Shown here piece after piece: positions 1 to 5,355 of a stretch of 5,355 nucleotides of DNA. The translations under genes were made by a program, and so were the position numbers. The stretch is from contig JALSTJ010000010.1 in assembly GCA_026983815.1 (NCBI GenBank), positions 1 to 5,355 of the forward strand. The letters run 5' to 3'. Under the pieces are notes generated by a model, which ran no database searches, had not been told where the DNA came from, and worked only from the letters and a program-made list of their open reading frames with translations. Source of the DNA: Flavobacteriales bacterium. GTDB taxonomy: Bacteria; Bacteroidota; Bacteroidia; Flavobacteriales; Flavobacteriaceae. Positions within the stretch are counted from its first letter, which is position 1. Each line of letters begins with the position of its first letter.

Positions 1-24
1 ATACTTTTATATTTTAAAATATTA

Positions 25-32
25 TAAATTTG
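25..32 (+). promoter_or_regulatory. Probable Bacteroidota -7 promoter box (TAAATTTG) for the M1 peptidase gene
   Basis: TAAATTTG is an exact match to TAnnTTTG, the -7 element of the Bacteroidota primary sigma factor. It sits 22 bases before the ATG at 55, so the transcript would have a short A-rich leader. The matching -33 TTG element would fall in the first few bases of the window and is not seen there, so it is either degenerate or absent. The region is very A/T-rich, so a chance match is possible. Confidence 0.5.
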
Positions 33-54
33 TATCCTACAAAAAAATTTTCTT

Positions 55-2334
55 ATGAAAAAAATATTTTTCGCTTACTCATTTTTGTTATTTCTGTTAG
101 GAACAGCCCAAGAAACAAATAATTCTCATAAAGGACATTATAATCAAAGTAAATTTCGTCAAATAACTGATTTGCTTCCTACGCCCAACACTTACAGAAG
201 TGCATCGGGAGCTCCCGGCAAAGATTATTATCAAAATAAAGCCGATTATCAAATGGACATCGAGTTAATCGATAAAAAACAACCTGTGCTCAAAGGAAGT
301 GAAACCATTACTTATTATAACAATTCCCCCGACAATTTGGAATATCTTTGGATTCAATTGGAGCAAAACCGTCGGGCACCCGATTCATATACCGACCAAA
401 TCACCGACGACGGAAAAAATATTATGCTACGACCCGGAAATTTTATCTCAAAATATACCAATGAAGGTTACAAAGGCGGAATACATATTACCAAACTGAC
501 CGACAAAAACGGGAATCCCCTTCCCTACACCATCAACCATACCATGATGCGAGTGGATCTGCCAAAACCTTTAAAATCAGGCGAAAAATATCAATTGAAT
601 ATCGATTGGTGGTATAATATCAACAACTTTACGGAAGATTGGGCACGTTCGGGCTATGAACATTTTGATAAAGATGGAAATAACCTATATATCATTGCAC
701 AATTTTATCCCCGAATGGCAGTCTATGACGATGTAAACGGTTGGCAAAATCTGCAATTTATCAAAACCGGAGAATTTGCTTTGCCTTTCGGAAATTTTGA
801 AGTAAACATTACGGCACCCGCCGACCATATCTTGGATGGAACCGGAACACTCGTCAATAGAAAAGAAATTCTTACAAAAAAACAATACAAAAGATATCTC
901 AAAGCTACTCAAAGTTTTGATAAACCCGTTTTTATCGTAACACCGGAAGAAGCTAAATCTAATGAAAAATCACGTTCGACAGAGAAAAAAACTTGGAAAT
1001 TCAAAGCCGAAAATGTTAGAGATTTTGCTTTTGCTTCGTCTCGTAAATTTATCTATGATATGATGGCGGGAAAACTTTCCAACGGAAAAACTTTTATGGC
1101 GGGTTCCCTATATCCCAAAGAGGCCGAACCGCTTTGGAGTAAATATTCTACCCGAACCGTTGCTTTTACCATAAAAAATTATTCCAAACATTTGTTTGAT
1201 TATCCGTATCCCAAGGCACTATCCGTAAATGCTTTTCGTCAAGGAATGGAATACCCGATGATTTGTTGGAACTACGGACGTCCCGATGAAAACGGAAAAT
1301 ATACAGACCGATTAAGAAACGGAATGATAAAAGTAATCACGCACGAAGTAGGTCATAACTTTTTCCCGATGATTATCAATTCCGACGAAAGACAATGGAT
1401 GTGGATGGACGAAGGTTTCAATACCTTTATGGAATTGCTTACCGAACAAAAATGGGAGAAAAAATTAGGATTTCCACTACATTCGCGCGGACTTCCCAAA
1501 AGTGTTGTGCCGTTTATGAAAGGTGATCAAAGCAAGATGCGTCCCATTATGACCAATTCGGATTTGATGTATAACCGAAGTATGACCGCTTACAGCAAAC
1601 CCACTGCCGGACTTTATATGCTTCGCGAAGTGATTATGGGACACAAATTATTCGACAAAGCACTTAAAACTTATGCCAATCGTTGGAAATTCAAACATCC
1701 CGAACCCCAAGATTTTTTCAGAACTATGGAAGATGCTTCCGCTATTGATTTGGATTGGTTTTGGCGCGGATGGTTCTACACCACTTGGGTCAATGATATG
1801 GCAATCAAAAAAGTAGATAAATTCTATTTAACCGACAAACCCACCCAGCGCATCAAGCGAATGGCAAAAATGTATGGAATGAAAGTGGAAGATTTTCCTC
1901 CCTACATTTCATTGGTAACCGAAGACGGTCCCGACTTTACACCGGATATGAAATCCAAAAAAGCTTTCTTTAAAAGAGCCGAAAATCTCAAAGAATTTTT
2001 ACATAAAAACTTTACCAAAGAAGAAATAAAAAATCTGAAAACTCCTAAATATTTTTATCGAGTAGTATTGGAACAAAAAGGTGAATTGGTAATGCCTGTC
2101 GTATTAAAACTCACTTACAAAGACGGCACTACGGAACAAAAGATTTTCCCTGCCAAAATTTGGCGTTTCAACGAAAAACAAGTCAGCAAAATGATACCTT
2201 CCGAAAAGGAAATAGTAAAAATTGAATTGGATCCGGAAAATCTTACGGCGGACATTGATATGACCAATAATAGCTGGCCGAAAAAACAAAAGAAAACCGA
2301 ATTTGATAAATTAAAAGAAAAAATCAAAAAATAA
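55..2334 (+). CDS. Secreted M1 family zinc metallopeptidase (aminopeptidase-like)
   Basis: Predicted gluzincin peptidase of family M1 that trims peptides from the N-terminus outside the cytoplasm. Residues 1-18 form a Sec signal peptide (MKK, hydrophobic core, GTA before Gln19). There is no lipobox cysteine and no twin arginine. The N-terminal beta domain runs from about residue 60 to 265. The catalytic domain carries GMEYP at 397-401 (the substrate-binding GxMEN equivalent), the zinc motif HEVGH at 430-434, and the third zinc ligand Glu453 in DEGFNTF exactly 18 residues later. Tyr513 is the likely transition-state tyrosine. A DLDWFWRGWFYTTW segment at 565-578 is typical of bacterial M1 enzymes. 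The last 160 residues are Lys-rich and show no T9SS sorting domain that I can recognise. All catalytic residues are present, so it should be active; the substrate is unknown. The gene seems to stand alone: tatA begins 74 bases downstream behind its own promoter. The start is fixed by the signal peptide. Confidence 0.93.
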   Translation: MKKIFFAYSFLLFLLGTAQETNNSHKGHYNQSKFRQITDLLPTPNTYRSASGAPGKDYYQNKADYQMDIELIDKKQPVLKGSETITYYNNSPDNLEYLWIQLEQNRRAPDSYTDQITDDGKNIMLRPGNFISKYTNEGYKGGIHITKLTDKNGNPLPYTINHTMMRVDLPKPLKSGEKYQLNIDWWYNINNFTEDWARSGYEHFDKDGNNLYIIAQFYPRMAVYDDVNGWQNLQFIKTGEFALPFGNFEVNITAPADHILDGTGTLVNRKEILTKKQYKRYLKATQSFDKPVFIVTPEEAKSNEKSRSTEKKTWKFKAENVRDFAFASSRKFIYDMMAGKLSNGKTFMAGSLYPKEAEPLWSKYSTRTVAFTIKNYSKHLFDYPYPKALSVNAFRQGMEYPMICWNYGRPDENGKYTDRLRNGMIKVITHEVGHNFFPMIINSDERQWMWMDEGFNTFMELLTEQKWEKKLGFPLHSRGLPKSVVPFMKGDQSKMRPIMTNSDLMYNRSMTAYSKPTAGLYMLREVIMGHKLFDKALKTYANRWKFKHPEPQDFFRTMEDASAIDLDWFWRGWFYTTWVNDMAIKKVDKFYLTDKPTQRIKRMAKMYGMKVEDFPPYISLVTEDGPDFTPDMKSKKAFFKRAENLKEFLHKNFTKEEIKNLKTPKYFYRVVLEQKGELVMPVVLKLTYKDGTTEQKIFPAKIWRFNEKQVSKMIPSEKEIVKIELDPENLTADIDMTNNSWPKKQKKTEFDKLKEKIKK

Positions 2335-2358
2335 ATTTTGAAGTTATCGGTTAATATA

Positions 2359-2391
2359 TTTGACGATTTGATAAAAATTGACGTATCTTTG
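2359..2391 (+). promoter_or_regulatory. Probable promoter of the tatA-PAP2 unit (TTTG-N21-TATCTTTG)
   Basis: TATCTTTG at 2384-2391 matches the Bacteroidota -7 consensus TAnnTTTG. TTTG at 2359-2362 lies 21 bases upstream, within the spacing usual for the -33 element. Transcription would start near 2396-2398, about 10 bases before the tatA ATG, giving a very short leader. This is the only promoter in the window with both elements recognisable. Confidence 0.6.
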
Positions 2392-2408
2392 AATAAATTT
2401 TCAATAAA

Positions 2409-2678
2409 ATGGGGTATAGTGAAATTTTATTTGTTTTATTCGTTGCTTTAATCATTTTCGGACCCGAAAAAATACCCGAAATAGCACGAAACTTGGGAAA
2501 AGCTATTCGACAATTACGCGATGCTACTACCAATGTAAAACGTGAAATCATCAAAGAAACCCAAAAAGCCGGTTTAGATACCGAATCCATTGAAAAGTTG
2601 AAAAAAGATATCAAGGAGACCAAAAAAATCATGAATGTTCATGAAGAAATTACCAATACTATCAAACGGGAACTTTAA
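2409..2678 (+). CDS. tatA: Sec-independent (twin-arginine) translocase subunit, TatA/TatB family
   Basis: Small single-span membrane protein of the Tat system, which moves folded proteins across the inner membrane. Of 89 residues, about 4-17 form the transmembrane helix, F17-G18-P19 is the hinge, and about 20-38 is the amphipathic helix (EKIPEIARNLGKAIRQLRD). The rest is a highly charged helical tail in the cytoplasm. Two details recall TatB more than TatA: a Glu at position 5 in GYSEILFV (E. coli TatB has GFSELLLV) and GP rather than GT at the hinge. The family is certain, the TatA versus TatB assignment is not; many Bacteroidota members of this kind are simply annotated TatA/TatE. No tatC lies in the window. 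The start is the first ATG after the promoter, with no Shine-Dalgarno sequence. It is followed after 5 bases by the PAP2 gene, so the two are probably co-transcribed. Confidence 0.88.
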   Translation: MGYSEILFVLFVALIIFGPEKIPEIARNLGKAIRQLRDATTNVKREIIKETQKAGLDTESIEKLKKDIKETKKIMNVHEEITNTIKREL

Positions 2679-2683
2679 TCTTT

Positions 2684-3241
2684 ATGTTAGAACAAATATT
2701 GGAATGGGACAAAGAAGCATTGATTTATTTGAATCATTTGGGAAATTCCGCTTTTGATAATTTTTGGCTGTTTGTTACCAACCAAAGACACTGGATTTTA
2801 CTATATATTTTTATAGGATTGTTATATTTCTACTATCTCGGGTGGAAAAAAGCTCTGTTGGCACTGATAATCATCGGGTTGGGATTGGGATTCTGCGATC
2901 AAACCACCAATATGTTCAAAGAATTTTTTAATCGTTTACGTCCTTCGGCTGATCCTGCGCTTGACGGATATCTCAGAGAGTTTATTCATCCACACAACAA
3001 AAGTTTTATTTCGGGACATGCTTCCAATTCCACAATATTTGTTTGGTTTAGTATTTGGCTTTTGAAAAAATATACCCGTTGGATTTTTTTACTCATCATC
3101 TGGTGGTTGATTTTTATGTATAGCAGAATATATTTGGGGGTGCATTATCCTACGGATATAATCGGTGGAATAATTTGGGGATTTTTGATTTTCTATTTAA
3201 TCAAAAAACTTTACAATAAAATTACATACTTGTTGAGATAA
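2684..3241 (+). CDS. PAP2 family membrane phosphatase
   Basis: Integral-membrane phosphatase of the PAP2 (type 2 phosphatidic acid phosphatase) superfamily, 185 residues. All three signature motifs are intact: K79-x6-R86-P87 (KEFFNRLRP), S110-G111-H112 (ISGHAS, with Ile in place of the usual Pro), and S147-R148-x5-H154-x3-D158 (SRIYLGVHYPTD). His112 is the expected proton donor and His154 the nucleophile. Hydrophobic segments lie near 36-52, 57-73, 114-128, 132-148 and 157-175, giving five or more membrane spans with the active site at the outer face. Likely substrates are undecaprenyl diphosphate or lipid phosphates such as phosphatidylglycerol phosphate or lipid A; sequence alone does not decide. 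It starts 5 bases after the tatA stop and shows no promoter of its own, so it is read as the second gene of that unit. Confidence 0.92.
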   Translation: MLEQILEWDKEALIYLNHLGNSAFDNFWLFVTNQRHWILLYIFIGLLYFYYLGWKKALLALIIIGLGLGFCDQTTNMFKEFFNRLRPSADPALDGYLREFIHPHNKSFISGHASNSTIFVWFSIWLLKKYTRWIFLLIIWWLIFMYSRIYLGVHYPTDIIGGIIWGFLIFYLIKKLYNKITYLLR

Positions 3242-3257
3242 AAAATTAATAATTTTT
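3241..3257. terminator. A/T-only palindrome at the end of the PAP2 gene, weak terminator candidate
   Basis: Seventeen bases, starting at the last base of the PAP2 stop codon, form a perfect palindrome around one central base (eight pairs, A5 at one end and T5 at the other). As RNA it could form a stem of about 6-7 A-U pairs ending in a U-run. The lack of G-C pairs makes the hairpin weak. Its position right after the stop is the main reason to consider termination. No better terminator is visible between the PAP2 and Crp/Fnr genes. Confidence 0.25.
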
Positions 3258-3340
3258 GATTATAAATTTAATAGTTTTAATCTATTCTTACCTTATAAAT
3301 TCAATCATAAATTATTTTTTTAACAGATAAATTAAAAACC

Positions 3341-3352
3341 TGACAAAAGTCA
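3341..3352. promoter_or_regulatory. Operator-like palindrome TGAC-N4-GTCA upstream of the Crp/Fnr gene
   Basis: TGACAAAAGTCA is an inverted repeat of TGAC around a 4-base spacer; symmetry resumes further out (AAA at 3336-3338 against TTT at 3355-3357). Crp/Fnr proteins bind palindromes with TGA-containing half-sites, and FNR-type sites (TTGAT-N4-ATCAA) have the same 4-base spacing. The gene 62 bases downstream encodes such a protein, and its recognition helix has the Glu and Arg that read the TGA core. The site's centre lies about 37 bases before the inferred transcription start, where the -33 element would be. Autoregulation is therefore an inference, well supported by position but untested. 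Confidence 0.45.
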
Positions 3353-3370
3353 TTTTTAAAAAATTTTTAT

Positions 3371-3378
3371 TAAATTTG
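3371..3378 (+). promoter_or_regulatory. Probable -7 promoter box (TAAATTTG) of the crp/fnr-panB-rluA unit
   Basis: TAAATTTG is an exact TAnnTTTG match and is identical to the box before the M1 gene. It implies a start near 3383-3385 and a leader of about 30 bases. No TTG-type -33 element lies at the proper distance; the TGAC-N4-GTCA palindrome ends 18 bases upstream and takes its place, which would fit an activator-dependent promoter. The A/T tract T5-A6-T5 at 3353-3368, between palindrome and box, should give curved DNA. Confidence 0.5.
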
Positions 3379-3413
3379 TTTTTAAATATCTCTACGAGAC
3401 AAATATAACTATT

Positions 3414-4103
3414 ATGAACAACTGTAATCTTTGCTTAATACATCAACTGAATTCTTTTAAAACTCTATCAAAGAAAGAGTTAGACTTTATTTCCGAGCAT
3501 AAAACCATCAAACATTTCAAAAAAGGGGATTTAATTTTGGAAGAAGGTAAACCCAGCCGATATGTTTACTGTTTAATGTCGGGAAAAGGAAAACTTTCCA
3601 AATATAATCCTTCGGGGAAAGAACAAATTATTCGTTTTGTAAAATCCGGAAATCTTATTGGATACCGTTCGGTTTTTAACGAAGAACCCATTACTTTAAA
3701 TCTTACTGCAATTGAAGATGTAACGGCTTGTATCATCCCCAAAGATGTTTACAAAAAATTACTTTCAAACAAAGATTTTACTTTGGAAATGCTTCGTTTA
3801 TTGAGCAATGATTTGAAATTAGCCAATATGACCATTGCCCAATTGGCACAGCATTCCGTTAAAGAACGTATGGCGGAAACTTTATTGCATTTGGAAGATA
3901 TTTTCGGCACCGATAGAGAAGGAAATATCAATATAAATTTATCTCGCGAAGAATTAGCCAATATCATCGGAACTGCTTCCGAATCCGTCATACGAATTTT
4001 GTCCAGTTTCAAAAAAGAAAATATCATCTTTTCCAAAGCAAAAAAAATCAAACTTCTAAAAAAAGACCGCTTGTATAATATCGCAGAAGGTTTGGAAGTT
4101 TAA
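3414..4103 (+). CDS. Crp/Fnr family transcriptional regulator
   Basis: Cytoplasmic DNA-binding regulator of 229 residues with the Crp/Fnr layout: cyclic-nucleotide-like beta-barrel (about 20-115), long dimerisation helix (about 120-160) and winged helix-turn-helix (about 165-220; HTH at 177-200, LSREELANIIGTASESVIRI). Glu190 and Arg194 match E. coli FNR Glu209 and Arg213, which contact TGA half-sites. The N-terminal C4-x2-C7 and Cys106 in TACIIP line up with FNR Cys20, Cys23 and Cys122, but the place of FNR Cys29 is Asn13. The canonical cAMP-pocket residues of CRP are not evident. It may therefore sense redox or oxygen through an atypical cluster or through thiols, or may have lost that role; the signal is unknown. 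The resemblance is to a Crp/Fnr group I recall as common in Flavobacteriia. It leads a unit with panB 10 bases downstream and may regulate itself through the palindrome at 3341-3352. Confidence 0.92.
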   Translation: MNNCNLCLIHQLNSFKTLSKKELDFISEHKTIKHFKKGDLILEEGKPSRYVYCLMSGKGKLSKYNPSGKEQIIRFVKSGNLIGYRSVFNEEPITLNLTAIEDVTACIIPKDVYKKLLSNKDFTLEMLRLLSNDLKLANMTIAQLAQHSVKERMAETLLHLEDIFGTDREGNININLSREELANIIGTASESVIRILSSFKKENIIFSKAKKIKLLKKDRLYNIAEGLEV

Positions 4104-4113
4104 AAATACACCC

Positions 4114-4929
4114 ATGAGCGTACACAACGAATATAAAAAAATTACCACCAAACGCTTGTTTGATATGAAACAAGCCGGTGAAAAAATCAGCATGCTAACG
4201 GCTTATGATTATACCATGGCCAAAATACTCGATGCTTCGGGTATTGATATTATTTTAGTTGGAGATTCCGCCTCCAATGTGATGGCAGGACATGAAACCA
4301 CCCTTCCGATAACCTTAGACCAAATGATTTATCATGCATCATCTGTCATCAGAGCCGTTGATAGAGCTTTGGTAGTGGTGGATATGCCTTTTGGAACCTA
4401 TCAAGGAAATTCCAAAAAAGCATTGGAATCGGCTATCAGAATTATGAAAGAATCTGGTGGACACGCTGTAAAAATGGAAGGCGGAAAAGAAATATCGGAA
4501 TCTATTACCCGTATTCTGAGTGCCGGAATTCCCGTAATGGGGCATTTGGGTTTGACACCGCAATCCATCTATAAATTCGGAACATACACCGTAAGGGCAA
4601 AAGAAGAAAAAGAAGCACAAAAACTTATGGAAGATGCCAAATTATTGGAAGAACTCGGGGTTTTTAGTATTGTCTTGGAAAAAATACCGGCAAAGTTAGC
4701 CGAAAAAGTGGCAAAATCCGTCAAAATTCCGGTAATTGGTATTGGTGCGGGAAAAGGAGTGGACGGACAAGTATTGGTTATGCATGATATGTTAGGGATG
4801 ACCAAAGATTTTAGTCCGCGTTTTTTACGAAGATATGCAGATTTGCATCAAATCATGAGTGATGCTTTCAAACAATATATCCAAGACGTTAAAACTCTGG
4901 ACTTTCCGAATGAAAGCGAACAATATTAA
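4114..4929 (+). CDS. panB: 3-methyl-2-oxobutanoate hydroxymethyltransferase (ketopantoate hydroxymethyltransferase)
   Basis: PanB transfers a hydroxymethyl group from 5,10-methylenetetrahydrofolate to 2-oxoisovalerate, making ketopantoate, the first committed step to pantothenate and coenzyme A. It is a cytoplasmic TIM-barrel enzyme; 271 residues is close to the usual length of about 260-280. Expected motifs appear in order: LTAYDYT near 28-34, VGDSASNV at 49-56, DMPFGTYQ at 90-97, VKMEGG at 119-124, MGHLGLTPQS at 142-151, VLEKIP at 187-192, IGIGAG at 208-213, DGQVLV at 217-222 and PRFLRRY at 235-241. Metal ligands Asp51, Asp90 and Glu122, the ketoacid contacts Ser52 and Lys120, and the catalytic Glu189 are all present by alignment to E. 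coli PanB. The gene starts 10 bases after the regulator stop and ends 8 bases before the pseudouridine synthase, implying one transcript. No panC, panD or panE is next to it. Confidence 0.97.
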   Translation: MSVHNEYKKITTKRLFDMKQAGEKISMLTAYDYTMAKILDASGIDIILVGDSASNVMAGHETTLPITLDQMIYHASSVIRAVDRALVVVDMPFGTYQGNSKKALESAIRIMKESGGHAVKMEGGKEISESITRILSAGIPVMGHLGLTPQSIYKFGTYTVRAKEEKEAQKLMEDAKLLEELGVFSIVLEKIPAKLAEKVAKSVKIPVIGIGAGKGVDGQVLVMHDMLGMTKDFSPRFLRRYADLHQIMSDAFKQYIQDVKTLDFPNESEQY

Positions 4930-4937
4930 CCGTCCAA

Positions 4938-5355
4938 ATGAAATCAACTCCCGACAATTTGGATGTTTTATACGAAGATAATCACTTGATTATAGTAAAT
5001 AAGAAACCCGGAGATATCGTTCAAGGAGATCAAACAGGTGATTTGCCTTTATCTGAAATAGTAAAATCTTATATCAAAAAAAAATATAATAAACCAGGAA
5101 ATGTTTTTTTGGGAGTGGTCCATCGTTTGGACAGACCTACCAGTGGCGCAGTTATTTTTGCACGTACTTCCAAAGCCCTGACCAGACTCAATCAAATGTT
5201 GAAAGATAAAAAAATCCAAAAAACTTATTGGGCGATTGTAAAAAATCCGCCTGTTGAAAAACAAGAAAAACTCATACATTATTTAATAAAAAATCCGAAA
5301 AACAACAAATCAACAGCTTTTAATCAAGAAAAAAAAGGAAGCAAAAAAGCCGTAT
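4938..5355 (+). CDS. RluA family RNA pseudouridine synthase (3' end cut by the window)
   Basis: The reading frame opens at ATG 4938 and stays open to the window edge (139 complete codons), so this is the N-terminal part of a longer protein. Residues 8-24 (LDVLYEDNHLIIVNKKP) form the opening strand pattern of the RluA fold. The catalytic motif HRLDRPTSG is at 62-70, with Asp65 as the nucleophile that attacks the target uridine. Residues 71-101 (AVIFART... and QKTYWAIV) continue the fold. No S4 RNA-binding domain precedes the catalytic domain, so it belongs with the short RluA-type enzymes rather than RluC/RluD. The target (23S rRNA or tRNA) cannot be told from the sequence. It begins 8 bases after the panB stop, with no Shine-Dalgarno sequence, and is probably the third gene of the crp/fnr-panB unit. 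Confidence 0.93.
   Translation, partial: MKSTPDNLDVLYEDNHLIIVNKKPGDIVQGDQTGDLPLSEIVKSYIKKKYNKPGNVFLGVVHRLDRPTSGAVIFARTSKALTRLNQMLKDKKIQKTYWAIVKNPPVEKQEKLIHYLIKNPKNNKSTAFNQEKKGSKKAV

Noticed and set aside
685..912. Minus-strand open frame of 75 codons within the M1 gene
   Set aside because: It overlaps a well-supported gene on the other strand, shows no family motif, and lacks promoter or start context.
2351..2632. Minus-strand open frame of 93 codons opposite the tatA gene
   Set aside because: It is the antisense of the clear TatA/B coding sequence and promoter, with no recognisable domain.
3270..3286. AATAG-N7-CTATT hairpin as a possible terminator
   Set aside because: A 5-pair A/T-rich stem followed by CTTACC rather than a T-run, so it is unlikely to terminate transcription.
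3262..3333. ATAAATT found four times in the intergenic region (3262, 3295, 3307, 3327)
   Set aside because: The spacing is irregular and the region is almost all A/T, so the repeats are expected by chance.
3389..3399. TCTC-TAC-GAGA inverted repeat in the leader of the Crp/Fnr gene
   Set aside because: Only a 4-pair stem with a 3-base loop, too weak to call a regulatory hairpin or operator.
3749..4051. Minus-strand open frame of 100 codons within the Crp/Fnr gene
   Set aside because: It is antisense to the dimerisation helix and HTH, which are clearly coded on the plus strand. No motif was seen.
4339..4805. Two overlapping minus-strand open frames (4339-4620 and 4569-4805) within panB
   Set aside because: Both are antisense to conserved PanB motifs. 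Their low-complexity composition (Phe/Cys-rich, Ser-rich) is what reversed codons of this gene would give.
5049..5279. Minus-strand open frame of 76 codons near the window end
   Set aside because: The plus strand here encodes the RluA catalytic motif HRLDRPTSG in a frame that runs open to the window edge.

Overview
The window looks like ordinary chromosomal DNA from a low-GC member of the Bacteroidota, most likely class Flavobacteriia. Three things point there. The start sites lack Shine-Dalgarno sequences and are preceded by A/T-rich leaders. Three of the intergenic starts have the Bacteroidota sigma-factor -7 motif TAnnTTTG. The proteins resemble flavobacterial families: an M1 peptidase with a GMEYP motif, a short Crp/Fnr protein starting with CxxC, and an RluA enzyme with HRLDRPTSG. 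All six genes are on the plus strand and there is no sign of mobile DNA, CRISPR, tRNA or rRNA.

Layout: (1) 55-2334 is a secreted zinc metallopeptidase of family M1, with its own probable promoter just upstream. (2) 2409-3241 is a probable two-gene unit: a small Tat translocase subunit (TatA/TatB family), then 5 bases later an integral-membrane PAP2 phosphatase. A well-formed Bacteroidota promoter lies before the first gene. (3) 3242-3413 is the only sizeable intergenic region (172 bases). It holds an A/T palindrome at the end of the phosphatase gene, then a TGAC-N4-GTCA operator-like palindrome, an A/T tract and a TAAATTTG promoter box. (4) 3414-5355 is a tightly packed unit: a Crp/Fnr regulator, panB (10-base gap) and an RluA-type pseudouridine synthase (8-base gap) that runs off the end of the window.

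Functionally, the first half is cell-envelope biology: peptide breakdown outside the cytoplasm, export of folded proteins, and lipid-phosphate or undecaprenyl-phosphate turnover. The second half joins a possibly redox-responsive regulator to pantothenate/CoA synthesis and RNA modification. I see no clearly new system. The most interesting points are the regulator's incomplete FNR-like cysteine set (three of four positions, Asn at the fourth), the palindrome where its promoter's -33 element should be, and the implied co-transcription of panB with the regulator.
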